64,000 nt of DNA from Paenibacillus sp. 1011MAR3C5. GTDB lineage: Bacteria > Bacillota > Bacilli > Paenibacillales > Paenibacillaceae. The translations under genes were made by a program, and so were the position numbers. This document shows positions 27,532-35,590 of the stretch, piece by piece. Where the stretch lies: assembly GCF_003591485.1 (NCBI RefSeq), contig NZ_QZCF01000003.1, positions 806,001-870,000 of the forward strand, given 5' to 3'. The notes under the pieces are model-generated. The model saw only the letters and a program-made list of their open reading frames with translations, did not search any database and was not told the origin of the DNA. How positions within the stretch are numbered: position 1 is the first letter of the stretch; each line of letters begins with the position of its first letter.

Positions 27532-28480
27532 AGACCGAGAAACTCGGCTAGGAGGAGCCAGTTGGACGCTTGGAGCAGCTGCAAGCCGAGAAACTCGGCT
27601 TAGAAGTGCGAAGTGGCGCTTGGAGCAGCTGCAAGCCGAGAAACTCGGCTTAGAAGTGCAAGCTGGGCACTTGGAGCAGCTGCAAGCCGAGAAACTCGGC
27701 TAGGAGGAGCCAGTTGGACGCTTGGAGCAACTGCAAGCCGAGAAGCTCGGCATAGAAGTGCGAAGTGGGCGCTTGGAGCAGCTGCAAGCCGAGAAATTCG
27801 GCATAGAAGTGCGAAGTGGACGCTTGGAGCAGCTGCAAGCCGAGAAACTCGGCTTAGAAGTGCAAGCTGGGCACTTGGAGCAGCTGCAAGCCGAGAAATT
27901 CGGCTAGGAGGAGCCAGTTGGACGCTTGGAGCAACTGCAAGCCGAGAAACTCGGCTTAGAAGTGCGAAGTGGGCACTTGGAGCAGTTGCAAGCCGAGAAA
28001 CTCGGCTTAGAAGTGCGAAGTGGGCACTTGGAGCAGCTGCAAGCCGAGAAACTCGGCTTAGAAGTGCAAGCTGGGCACTTGGAGCAGCTGCAAGCCGAGA
28101 AACTCGACTTAGAAGTGCGAAGTGGGCACTTGGAGCAGCTGCAAGCCGAGAAACTCGGCTTAGAAGTGCGAAGTGGGCGCTTGGAGCAGCTGCAAGCCGA
28201 GAAACTCGGCTTAGAAGTGCAAGCTGGGCACTTGGAGCAGCTGCAAGCCGAGAAACTCGGCTTAGAAGCGCAAGCTGGGCACTTGGAGCGGCTGCAAGCC
28301 GAGAAATTCGGCTTAGAAGTGCGAAGTGGACGCCTGGAGTAGCTGCAAGCCGAGAAACTCGGCTTAGAAGTGCAAGCTGGGCACTTGGAGCAGCTGCAAG
28401 CCGAGAAACTCGGCTTAGAAGTGCAAGCTGGGCGCTTGGAGCAGCTGCAAGCCGAGAAATTCGGCTAAGAGGAGCCAGCT
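27532..28480. repeat. 51-bp tandem repeat array, nineteen units, each with a small inverted repeat
   Basis: Nineteen copies of an AGCCGAG-AAA-CTCGGCT-type inverted repeat begin at 27534 (ACCGAG variant), 27585, 27635 and then every 51 bases to 28451. Every interval is exactly 51 except the second, which is 50 after loss of one G near 27615. Between hairpins three spacer types alternate: one containing AGTGCGAAGT (8 copies), one AGTGCAAGCT (7 copies) and one GAGGAGCCAGYTGGAC (4 copies, at the first, fourth, eighth and last units). Because 51 is divisible by three, several frames stay open on both strands. One plus frame reads LEQLQAEKLGLEVRSGH per unit, but TAG or TAA interrupts it in at least five units. 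No ribosome-binding site or plausible start was found. I treat it as a non-coding minisatellite with moderate certainty. Confidence 0.9.
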
Positions 28481-28899
28481 GGACGCGCGTAGATAGACGT
28501 TGCTTCGAGCAGTGAAAACGACTTTGTAGCACATTACCTGGCTCACGGAGACGAAACGAGTCGAAAAACCATTACGCTTTAGCGAAAAATCACTTTAACG
28601 TGCTAACGTTGTATAGTCAGCTGGGGAAATACGTCTAACTGGGCAATCAGATGTCGAATCGATACATAATAGGCGTGCGCATGAATGACCCATCGAATGC
28701 GAAAACCCTGCTATATCAAGCCACCAGCAGCTTTCTTTTCGAGCAGCTTGGAACTTTCCGTTATCGCATTCACACAGCAATCCAGACTAGATGGACTTGC
28801 CGTCTGCGGACCCTACCATTTAATGACATTAAAATATTAAGTTGATAGAGTACGGAAAGGCTATTAAAGTTTTTTATAGTTTTATAGGCTTCAACAGGC
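28481..28899. other. Gene-free stretch between the repeat array and the DnaA boxes
   Basis: I see no supported coding sequence. It holds short dyads such as CGCTTTAGCG (28577-28586) and CGAAACGAGTCG, and becomes AT-rich towards 28890. Confidence 0.5.
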
Positions 28900-28998
28900 T
28901 GTGGATAACCCTATCCACATTATCCATACTGAAAACACTGGAAATTTAAGGTCTATTCACAGCCCATTCACAAGGTATCCACATGCCGTTGTGTATAA
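28900..28998. promoter_or_regulatory. DnaA-box cluster upstream of sda
   Basis: A perfect box TGTGGATAA (reverse of TTATCCACA) is at 28900-28908. Single-mismatch boxes are CTATCCACA (28911-28919), TTATCCATA (28920-28928), GTATCCACA (28975-28983) and TGTGTATAA (reverse of TTATACACA, 28990-28998). A weaker one, CTATTCACA, is at 28953-28961. In B. subtilis sda transcription is controlled by DnaA, so the placement fits. Confidence 0.75.
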
Positions 28999-29007
28999 GA
29001 GGGTCTG

Positions 29008-29036
29008 TTGTTTCGGTTCTAGGACGATGCTACACT
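29008..29036 (+). promoter_or_regulatory. Possible sda promoter
   Basis: TTGTTT (29008-29013) and TACACT (29031-29036) with 17-base spacing, just downstream of the DnaA boxes and about 90 bases before the sda start. Moderate match only. Confidence 0.4.
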
Positions 29037-29125
29037 AAAAACTGTAAATCCCACGTGGCCGTTAAAGCGTTTTAATTATACGAGTTTGGTGTAAAAAAAT
29101 AGTAGAAAGCGAAGGAGGAGATAGC

Positions 29126-29269
29126 ATGGATACATTATCTGACGAGCTTCTAGTAGACACGTATTACGCCGCGATTGAATATAAGCTGGATCCGGAGTTC
29201 ATTCGAATGCTGGCTGTCGAAATGAAGCGTCGTGGCGTAGATCTGTCCTCGCACAAACATACAGCATAA
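29126..29269 (+). CDS. sda: Sporulation checkpoint protein Sda
   Basis: 47 residues. The sequence opening MDTLSDELLVDTYYAA and the second half LDPEFIRMLAVEMKRRG align well with Bacillus Sda (LSDELLIESYFKA...DFIELIENEIKRR). Sda is a helical hairpin that binds the histidine kinase KinA and blocks its autophosphorylation and phosphotransfer, holding back sporulation when DNA replication is active or damaged. GGAGG lies seven bases upstream of the ATG. The upstream DNA carries a cluster of DnaA boxes, matching the known DnaA control of sda. It converges on the zinc-ribbon gene. Confidence 0.88.
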   Translation: MDTLSDELLVDTYYAAIEYKLDPEFIRMLAVEMKRRGVDLSSHKHTA

Positions 29270-29291
29270 CCCCAAAAAGCGCGCACCAATC

Positions 29292-29534
29292 CTATTCCCA
29301 TTGTGTAACCATAGCCTCACTTGTCTGCTGACAGCTTGGGCAGTATACCGTATGACAGCAGCCAGCCTCAGTATGCAATAATGAAGCCGAGTTTACAGTT
29401 TGAGCATCTGCCGGTTCATATGGCGCATACGGCCCGGTCCAATCGGACAAGCGGCCGCAATCCGTTACCGTTCCACCACAAGATAAGCAAGGAACTTGCA
29501 AGTTGACGATTCCGTTGCATACAGGACATAACAT
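29292..29534 (-). CDS. Small double zinc-ribbon protein
   Basis: 80 residues with two Cys clusters: CPVCNG and CLSCGG at residues 3-20, then CCHTVYCPSC near residues 58-68. A DCGRLSDWTGPYAPYEP segment lies between them. This resembles a conserved small family of Bacillales zinc-ribbon proteins of unknown function. AAGGAGG stands eight bases before the ATG and is embedded in a hairpin. It lies downstream of the YumC-type gene in the same direction and could be co-transcribed with it. Confidence 0.75.
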   Translation of the reverse strand: MLCPVCNGIVNLQVPCLSCGGTVTDCGRLSDWTGPYAPYEPADAQTVNSASLLHTEAGCCHTVYCPSCQQTSEAMVTQWE

Positions 29535-29604
29535 AAGGGTATCCTCCTTGGCATCAGATTGGCGTACATTGCAATCCGCTTAACCAAGTATAGGATACCC
29601 TTTT
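29535..29604 (-). promoter_or_regulatory. Hairpin that buries the ribosome-binding site of the zinc-ribbon gene
   Basis: On the minus strand AAGGGTATCC (29595-29604) can pair perfectly with GGATACCCTT (29535-29544), and CTTGG with CCAAG just inside. The AAGGAGG ribosome-binding site lies in the 3' arm. It could limit translation, act as a thermosensor, or simply be a terminator remnant. Confidence 0.45.
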
Positions 29605-29621
29605 GCTAACTTTACATGCGA

Positions 29622-30623
29622 TTAGAGCTTCATGTTGCTGCTGTGTCCCGGCGAGAGCTTCGCGCTTGGATCGATATAGACCTTGGCATTGTTAATCGCC
29701 GTGGGCGCTTCCCCGAAGCCGACTGCAATGAGCTTAAGCTTGCCTGGATACGTCGTAATATCACCGGCGGCGAAGATGCCTGGAATGTTCGTCTCCATTC
29801 GCGTATCGACAACTATGGAACCGCCCTGAATATGGATTCCCCATTCGGCAATTGGGCCGAGCGAGGATACGAATCCGAAGTTGACAATGACATCATCCAC
29901 TTCCAGCCTGCTCGTTTCCTTTGTCTTCACGTCGCTTAGCGTTACTTCAGTTATGGCATCTGTGCCATTGAGCTCTATTATTTCTGTCGGCGTGATGATG
30001 TTTACAGAAGACCTCATCAAGTTTTCTACACTGTGCTCATGAGCACGGAACTTGTCGCGGCGATGAATGAGCGTGACGCTCTTCGCGATTGGCTCCAGCA
30101 TTAGCGACCAGTCAACGGCGGAATCGCCGCCCCCGCTTATAAGGACACGCTTGTCTTTGAACCGGCTAAGATCGCTTACGAAATAATGCAGGTTCTTTCC
30201 TTCAAAGCGTGAAGCTTCGGGAAGCTCCAGCCTGCGCGGCTCGAACGCGCCGACGCCTGCTGTAATGATGACCGCCTTGGCATAATGCTTCGCCTTGTCA
30301 GTCTTCACCTCGAATAACCGTTCATCCAGCTTGGCTACGCCTACAACTTTCTCCTCCAAGCACACTTCCGGCTTGAATAGATCAATTTGCTCTTTTAAGC
30401 GGTCGACTAGCTCCTGTGCCGTTACCTTCGGAAATCCTGCGACGTCATAGATATACTTCTCCGGATATAATGCAGCTAGCTGACCGCCGAGCTGGGGCAT
30501 GCTCTCGATGATTTTGACGGATGCCTGGCGCATCCCTCCGTAGAATGCGGCGAACATTCCGGCCGGGCCGCCGCCGATGATTACGATATCGACTGTATGT
30601 TCAGATGATGGGACATTTGTCAT
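29622..30623 (-). CDS. Ferredoxin/flavodoxin-NADP reductase (YumC-like)
   Basis: 333 residues of a thioredoxin-reductase-like flavoprotein without the redox-active Cys pair, as in Bacillus YumC. FAD-binding motif [18 protein letters not shown] (14-31), NADP-binding [13 protein letters not shown] near 165, and C-terminal FAD motif [13 protein letters not shown] are present. It supplies electrons from NADPH to ferredoxin or flavodoxin. AGGAGG precedes the ATG by ten bases. A second, more distant homologue is at 55886-56938 in iron region 2. The neighbouring type II NADH dehydrogenase gene is divergent. Confidence 0.93.
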   Translation of the reverse strand: MTNVPSSEHTVDIVIIGGGPAGMFAAFYGGMRQASVKIIESMPQLGGQLAALYPEKYIYDVAGFPKVTAQELVDRLKEQIDLFKPEVCLEEKVVGVAKLDERLFEVKTDKAKHYAKAVIITAGVGAFEPRRLELPEASRFEGKNLHYFVSDLSRFKDKRVLISGGGDSAVDWSLMLEPIAKSVTLIHRRDKFRAHEHSVENLMRSSVNIITPTEIIELNGTDAITEVTLSDVKTKETSRLEVDDVIVNFGFVSSLGPIAEWGIHIQGGSIVVDTRMETNIPGIFAAGDITTYPGKLKLIAVGFGEAPTAINNAKVYIDPSAKLSPGHSSNMKL

Positions 30624-30718
30624 GCGATAAGCACCTCCTGCGAAAAGTCCTGTACGTAACCCATTATAATGCTTCGCTTGCGGAGATGGTAATCTTTTAA
30701 TTGTGCAGGACTCTAAAG

Positions 30719-30757
30719 TTTTTCGTGAAAATTACCCTTGAACTTTTTGTGAAAAGT
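30719..30757. promoter_or_regulatory. Tandem TTTTTNGTGAAAA elements upstream of the YumC-type gene
   Basis: TTTTTCGTGAAAA (30719-30731) and TTTTTGTGAAAA (30744-30755) are direct repeats 25 bases apart. The second lies inside the palindrome ACTTTTTGTGAAAAGT. They resemble TTTGTGAA-type sites used by ResD, but the match is loose. Confidence 0.3.
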
Positions 30758-30906
30758 CTGTAATATGTCTGATGTATATTAATGATATCTACCGTCGCGG
30801 AATTTTGGCATATGTTGTCGGAATTCGGCGAATTACGTTCGGATTGATGTGATAAAAGTTCTTTTTCAAGCACAAACTTCATATGATGCATTATTTTTGA
30901 TCGAGT

Positions 30907-30924
30907 TTGTGTAATTTTTCACAT
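30907..30924. promoter_or_regulatory. Rex-like operator upstream of the NADH dehydrogenase gene
   Basis: TTGTGTAATTTTTCACAT has the TTGTG-N8-CACA symmetry of Rex sites (TTGTGAANNNNTTCACAA). Rex senses the NADH/NAD+ ratio and represses ndh in B. subtilis, so the placement is apt. It lies about 140 bases upstream of the start. Confidence 0.6.
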
Positions 30925-30978
30925 TCTTTTGGATGAATGTGCGTGGCATTTTGCCTATAACATGGTTTGTTAAGCGAA

Positions 30979-31006
30979 CCCGCTTTATGCAAGCGGGGGA
31001 TTTTTA
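30979..31006 (+). terminator. Terminator-like hairpin in the ndh leader
   Basis: CCCGCTT-TATGC-AAGCGGG followed by GGATTTTTAT, located between the Rex-like box and the start codon. It could be an attenuator or the terminator of a short upstream transcript. Confidence 0.5.
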
Positions 31007-31049
31007 TATCGCCAATCAAAAGAAAATGAGGAATGGATGGGATTCTACG

Positions 31050-32243
31050 ATGAGCAACATACCGAAAATTGTTATCCTTGGCGCCGGTTACGGCGGCGTG
31101 CTGACGGCGCTCCGTCTGCAGAAAGAATTGAATTATAACGAAGCGGACGTAACGCTGGTGAACAAGCATGATTACCACTACATTACGACGCATCTTCATA
31201 TGCCGGCTGCGGGTACGGACAACCCGGAGAACGCTCGCGTAAGCATCTCCAAGCTGATCGATGAATTTAAAATCGATTTCGTTAAATCGACTGTTGTTCA
31301 AATCCGTCCGCAAGACAAAAAAGTCATCCTCGAAGACGGAACATTGTCTTACGACTATCTGGTTATCGGCCTTGGCGGCGAGCCTGAGACATTCGGTATC
31401 CCGGGTCTGGCTGAGAATGCAATGAACATTCGCAGCATCAACTCCGTTCGCTTGATCCGCGAACATATCGAATACCAATTTGCTCGTTACAAACGCGAGC
31501 CGCATCGCACGGACTACCTGACGTTCATCGTTGGCGGCGCCGGCTTTACAGGCATCGAGTTCGTAGGCGAACTGTCCGACCGCATTCCTGAGCTTTGCAA
31601 GCAATTCGACGTAGATCCGTCCCTCGTGAAGATCTACAACATCGAAGCTGCTCCAACCGCACTGCCAGGCTTCGATCCGGAGCTGGTGCAATACGGCATG
31701 GATGTGCTGCAGAAGAAGGGTGTTACCTTCCGCATCGGCACAGCAATCAAAGAGTGCACGCCTGAAGGCGTCGTAGTCGGCGAAGGCGAAGAAATCAAAT
31801 CCGCAACGGTTATCTGGACCGGCGGTATCCGCGGCAACCGCTTGATCGAGGAAGCTGGATTCGAGACCATGCGCGGTCGCGTGAAAATTGACGAGTTCCT
31901 GCGTTGCCCAGGCAGCGAGAACATTTACATCGTGGGCGACAACTCCCTGATGTTCAATCCAGAGGGACGTCCATACCCGCCAACTGCGCAAATCGCGATG
32001 CAGCAAGGCGTTGTATGTGCGCATAACCTGGTCGCTTCGATCCGCAACCAGCCGCTGAAGACATTTGTATTCTCCAACAAGGGTACAGTGGCGTCGCTTG
32101 GCAAAGGCGAAGCTATCGGTATCGCGTTCGGCAAGAAATACAAAGGCCGCGTAGCTGCATGGCTGAAAAAAATGATCGATATCCGTTACCTGTTCATTAT
32201 CGGCGGCATTCCGCTCGTTCTGAAAAAAGGTAAGTTCCTGTAA
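31050..32243 (+). CDS. Type II NADH dehydrogenase (NDH-2, YumB-like)
   Basis: 397 residues from ATG 31050. The frame is open further upstream, but that extension crosses a terminator-like hairpin. Motifs are IVILGAGYGGVLTALRLQ (FAD), VNKHDYHYITTHLHMPAAG, TFIVGGAGFTGIEFVGEL (NADH) and IYIVGDNSLMFNPEGRPYPPTAQIAMQQG, with an amphipathic C-terminal helix (GRVAAWLKKMIDIRYLFIIGG) for membrane association. It passes electrons from NADH to menaquinone without pumping protons. The next gene overlaps its stop by one base (TAATG). Confidence 0.93.
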   Translation: MSNIPKIVILGAGYGGVLTALRLQKELNYNEADVTLVNKHDYHYITTHLHMPAAGTDNPENARVSISKLIDEFKIDFVKSTVVQIRPQDKKVILEDGTLSYDYLVIGLGGEPETFGIPGLAENAMNIRSINSVRLIREHIEYQFARYKREPHRTDYLTFIVGGAGFTGIEFVGELSDRIPELCKQFDVDPSLVKIYNIEAAPTALPGFDPELVQYGMDVLQKKGVTFRIGTAIKECTPEGVVVGEGEEIKSATVIWTGGIRGNRLIEEAGFETMRGRVKIDEFLRCPGSENIYIVGDNSLMFNPEGRPYPPTAQIAMQQGVVCAHNLVASIRNQPLKTFVFSNKGTVASLGKGEAIGIAFGKKYKGRVAAWLKKMIDIRYLFIIGGIPLVLKKGKFL

Positions 32244-32500
32244 TGAGACACTGCAGCGTACAAGTTCGAGGTTTATTGACGAGAGATGAATTGGATCGTT
32301 ATAACGCCTTGATCGAGGTCGGCTCCTATTTGGAATCGCAGACCCGTCATGACTTGGCCTATACGGTGCAGAAGGAAATCGACCTGTTGATACAACCCGC
32401 AATTGAACGGCTGAAGGACAAAGGCCGCGAGCGCGACAGAGCGACTCAGGAATATTTGGAGTCCAAACGCCTTGGGGCGGAATCGGACGAAGAGGAATAA
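32243..32500 (+). CDS. Conserved small hypothetical protein, coupled to ndh
   Basis: 85 residues, start overlapping the ndh stop (TAATG). It is charged and helical, with a C-terminal segment rich in Arg, Glu and Lys (ERLKDKGRERDRATQEYLESKR). I recognise no domain. Tight coupling with the NADH dehydrogenase gene suggests a linked role or merely shared expression. A strong terminator follows within five bases. Confidence 0.7.
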   Translation: MRHCSVQVRGLLTRDELDRYNALIEVGSYLESQTRHDLAYTVQKEIDLLIQPAIERLKDKGRERDRATQEYLESKRLGAESDEEE

Positions 32501-32504
32501 TAAT

Positions 32505-32547
32505 AAAGGCTTTCGCCGTGCAATTGCTGCCGGTGAAAGCCTTTTTT
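32505..32547 (+). terminator. Terminator after ndh operon
   Basis: AAAGGCTTTCGCCG and CGGTGAAAGCCTTTTTT form the stem and T run. Confidence 0.9.
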
Positions 32548-32610
32548 GTGTTTTAAGCTTATGTCATGCAGCTTGTCCATGCTAGAATATTTAGTCAGAG
32601 CGGCATAAAA

Positions 32611-32646
32611 AATAACAGGCCCGTTGCGTTCAACGAACCTGTTCTT
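32611..32646 (-). terminator. Terminator after hemQ
   Basis: On the minus strand AACAGGTTCGTTG pairs with CAACGGGCCTGTT, followed by ATTTTTTA. Confidence 0.8.
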
Positions 32647-32677
32647 ATTAGAGCCTATTACTTTGAAGATAGGACGC

Positions 32678-33424
32678 TTATACCGTAAGCAACTTGTCGA
32701 ACTTCTCGACATCGAGGAAATTGCCGACATAGAAGTCGCCGAAGTCGCCGAACCGAGCGCTTACTTCGTCGAAGCGCATCTCATAGACGAGCTTCTTGAA
32801 CTGAAGCGCATCGTCTGAGAACAGGGTTACGCCCCACTCCCAGTTGTCGAAGCCAACGGAGCCAGTAATGATCTGCTTGACCTTGCCTGCATACTGACGG
32901 CCGATCATGCCATGGCTGCGCATCATCGCCTTGCGTTCGTCCATGCTCAGCATGTACCAGTTATCGTGGCCAGAGCGGCGCTTGTTCATCGGATAGAAGC
33001 AGATATGCTTCCACTTCGGAAGAATCGGCTTTAGTCTCGCGACGATCTCCGGATTCTGCAGCGGGTCCGAACCAGGTTGTCCCATGTAGTTGCTGAGCTC
33101 TACGATGCTGACATAGGAATGAACCGGATACGTAAAGCTGGCGAACGTCGTTTTGTTGAACGCCGTTTCGATTTCGTTCAGATCCTCCAGCGTCTCGCGC
33201 AGATGCATGAAGACGAAGTCGGCTTTCTGTCCGACGATGGAATAGACAGCGGTGCTGCCCAGCTTCTGCTCTTCAATCGCAGACCACTCGCCTAGGAAAG
33301 TATGCAGCTCATCCAGCGCGCGCTTGCGCTCGCTCTCGTCGGCCAGGCGCCATGCGGTCCAGTCGATGCTGCGAAAATCATGAAGGGCGTACCAGCCCTC
33401 TAATGTTTGTGCGGCTTCACTCAT
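32678..33424 (-). CDS. hemQ: Coproheme decarboxylase HemQ
   Basis: 248 residues of the chlorite-dismutase-like family. The catalytic Tyr of HemQ is Y144 in CFYPMNKRR, and the axial heme ligand is H171 in [19 protein letters not shown]. Both are conserved. It performs the final step of the coproporphyrin-dependent heme route, turning coproheme into heme b with peroxide. GGAG precedes the ATG by nine bases. It sits alone, near respiratory genes that need heme or flavin, such as ndh. Confidence 0.93.
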   Translation of the reverse strand: MSEAAQTLEGWYALHDFRSIDWTAWRLADESERKRALDELHTFLGEWSAIEEQKLGSTAVYSIVGQKADFVFMHLRETLEDLNEIETAFNKTTFASFTYPVHSYVSIVELSNYMGQPGSDPLQNPEIVARLKPILPKWKHICFYPMNKRRSGHDNWYMLSMDERKAMMRSHGMIGRQYAGKVKQIITGSVGFDNWEWGVTLFSDDALQFKKLVYEMRFDEVSARFGDFGDFYVGNFLDVEKFDKLLTV

Positions 33425-33624
33425 CGGGAAAAACTCCTCTCAGCTCCTAATTTAAGCTTCTATATATTGTATCGTAACGCGCGCGGTATGAGCAAATGAC
33501 GGACTTGTGACATTTGGCCTGCGTCGATTGACTTCGGATGCCGCTTTCATTAAACTAATAAAGTCAATGATTATGCGCAGATTGGCGCATAACGTAAGCG
33601 GAGAGCTTGAAAGGAGCTATTGGA

Positions 33625-33936
33625 ATGCCAGACTTAGTCATAATGATCGTCCAAGCCGCAGTGGCGACGGTTCTGTTCTTTGTCATGATGTTCGGTATCG
33701 GCTTTATTCTGAACATGCTGCTGAAGACGACTTGGTTTCCGATGATCTTGTTTGCAATCGTCATGATCGGACTGGTCATATGGTCGCCATGGGACGAAGC
33801 GTCTAAACCGACACTGGATAATATAGGTACATATACGACGATCTACTATCTGCCTATTATCGGCGCCATGATTGGGGCGTACGTAAGCGGCTGGGCCATC
33901 AATGCGCTGCGCAAAGGCGGCTATAAAATGTTTTAA
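33625..33936 (+). CDS. YuiB-like membrane protein
   Basis: 103 residues from ATG 33625, eight bases after AAGGAG. Three hydrophobic segments (near 5-30, 33-48 and 72-92) and a polar loop SPWDEASKPTLDNIGTYTTIYY are seen. It resembles Bacillus YuiB, which also lies near yumB/yumC, so synteny supports the call. The function is unknown. A short hairpin terminator follows. Confidence 0.75.
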   Translation: MPDLVIMIVQAAVATVLFFVMMFGIGFILNMLLKTTWFPMILFAIVMIGLVIWSPWDEASKPTLDNIGTYTTIYYLPIIGAMIGAYVSGWAINALRKGGYKMF

Positions 33937-33940
33937 TCTC

Positions 33941-33965
33941 AAAATCCCTCGTACGGGGGATTTTT
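33941..33965 (+). terminator. Terminator after yuiB-like gene
   Basis: AAAATCCC and GGGGATTTTT with loop TCGTACG. Confidence 0.75.
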
Positions 33966-34042
33966 CTATTTGTCCGATTCTCCAAACTTGTCCCTTTGTA
34001 TGCTAGAATAGTAGAGATAAAGATAAGGATGGAGTCGGTGCG

Positions 34043-35566
34043 ATGCGCATCAATCATATTATGCAATTTACGGAACATCACCGTTATTACATATTTCGGG
34101 ATTTCTCGTTAAGCAGCCTTCATTATAAAATGTTGTCGTTAATCTATCAGCCGATGATCGGCGCGTTCGCTATCTCGATGTACCAGCAGCTGTACCATGG
34201 CATTGCCGATGACCGTTGCGGTTATTCGTCTCTGGAGCCTCATCGCAAGCTGTTCCTGGGCCTTGGCCTGGAGATGAATGAGAAGAGCCGCCGTTATGTT
34301 ATCGATCAGGCATCGAAGCTGGAGGCGGTCGGCCTGCTCTCGACATCGAGGCTTGGCGTGCCTGAGCATGCCGATGTTATTTATGAATATGAACTTATTC
34401 AACCGTTGTCGCCTGCTGAGTTTTTCACTAATATGCACCTGTCCATGCTGCTGCGGGATAAGGTGGGGAAATACGCTGTAATCGCGCTCAGAGAATCGTT
34501 CGGGTCCAGCGAGCCGGATGAGCTGGCGCATGCGCAATTTACGAAGGAGAATATCTCGGTTCCGTTCTACGAGCTGTTCAAGCTGAATCCGCAATCCTTC
34601 GATACGGAGCTGGAGCAGGCGCTTTCCGAGGTTGCGCCTACGAGGCAATCGACGGTACGAACGGAGCATGCTTCGGCGGGCATTCCTTACGGAGAATTAA
34701 TAATCCGTTTCCCGCGCAACTCTTCCAACCGGACCTACGTCGAGCGTCTCCGCCAGGATACGGAAGGTCTTGCGCAAATTAACTATGTGGCTTACAAATA
34801 CAACTTGTCGATCGTCAATCTATGCCGTTTGCTGGATGAGGACGGAGCTTTCACCGAGACAGGCGAAGTGAATTTGGATGAGCTGCAGATGAGGGCGAAT
34901 CAGCTCTACAGGCAAGACAAGAAGCGCGAAGGCGAGCGGCAGCGCACGCTGTCGCACACCGCCATTCATACCGATGCGGCAGAACCTGAGGATACGGATG
35001 AGCCGGATGAAGAGTTCGAAGTGCAGGAGCAGGATTATCTTCCAGTGCCGAATCAGTTGAAGGGTCGCTGCGATATTCAGCAGTACAACATGCTGATGCG
35101 CAATGAACCGCATACCCGCTTCCTGAAGCGCTTCTTCCCGGGAGCCGTGCCGGATTGGGTTGATCAAATCTTCGAGCGTATCGACCTCAATTACCGGTTG
35201 GCGCCGCCGGTCATTAATGTGCTCATCCATTACGTGCTGGGCGAAAGCGATTCCGCGCGTGTCACGAAGACGTTCATCGATGCGGTTGCCTCCAATATGC
35301 TGATGAAGGGGATTGATACCTTCGAGAAGGCAGTCAAGTATGTGAGAGAGCAGGCGCAGCTTGAACAGGAGAAGGAGCGTCGGAAGGAGCCGGGCGGCGG
35401 CTATGCCGGCGGCACAAGAGGTGGGGCGCGAGGGGGCAATTCCCGCGGCGCATCACGCAAGCCGTCCATACCGATCGTCTCTGAAGGAAATCCGGCAGCT
35501 TCCGTATCGGCCGATGAGCTGGAAGAGCTGCGCCGTCTGGCGCGGAAGCTGGACGGACAATCATAA
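34043..35566 (+). CDS. dnaB: Replication initiation and membrane attachment protein DnaB (helicase co-loader)
   Basis: 507 residues. The opening segment YYIFRDFSLSSLHYKMLSLIYQPMIG is typical of Bacillus DnaB, a protein unrelated to the E. coli helicase of the same name. Two DnaB/DnaD-type helical domains are expected, the second around 375-450 (RFLKRFFPGAVPDWVDQIFERIDLNYRLAPPVINVLIHY). An acidic linker (EPEDTDEPDEEFEVQEQ) lies between them and the C-terminus is Gly/Arg-rich (GGGYAGGTRGGARGG). It acts with DnaD and DnaI to load the replicative helicase at the origin. The downstream gene is dnaI. Confidence 0.92.
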   Translation: MRINHIMQFTEHHRYYIFRDFSLSSLHYKMLSLIYQPMIGAFAISMYQQLYHGIADDRCGYSSLEPHRKLFLGLGLEMNEKSRRYVIDQASKLEAVGLLSTSRLGVPEHADVIYEYELIQPLSPAEFFTNMHLSMLLRDKVGKYAVIALRESFGSSEPDELAHAQFTKENISVPFYELFKLNPQSFDTELEQALSEVAPTRQSTVRTEHASAGIPYGELIIRFPRNSSNRTYVERLRQDTEGLAQINYVAYKYNLSIVNLCRLLDEDGAFTETGEVNLDELQMRANQLYRQDKKREGERQRTLSHTAIHTDAAEPEDTDEPDEEFEVQEQDYLPVPNQLKGRCDIQQYNMLMRNEPHTRFLKRFFPGAVPDWVDQIFERIDLNYRLAPPVINVLIHYVLGESDSARVTKTFIDAVASNMLMKGIDTFEKAVKYVREQAQLEQEKERRKEPGGGYAGGTRGGARGGNSRGASRKPSIPIVSEGNPAASVSADELEELRRLARKLDGQS

Positions 35567-35590
35567 TGATCTTAACGAGGGGTGAGAGAG

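Noticed and set aside
27532..28480. CRISPR array.
   Set aside because: There are no unique spacers. The whole 51-bp unit repeats with only three spacer variants, and no cas genes are present.
27600..28532. Long open frames of 300 and 310 codons on opposite strands through the repeat array.
   Set aside because: They arise because the 51-bp unit is a multiple of three and lacks stops in those frames. No ribosome-binding site or credible start, and the text is low-complexity Arg/Ala/Ser/Leu.
30891..32402. 503-codon minus-strand open frame opposite ndh.
   Set aside because: Antisense shadow of the NADH dehydrogenase gene, caused by codon bias.
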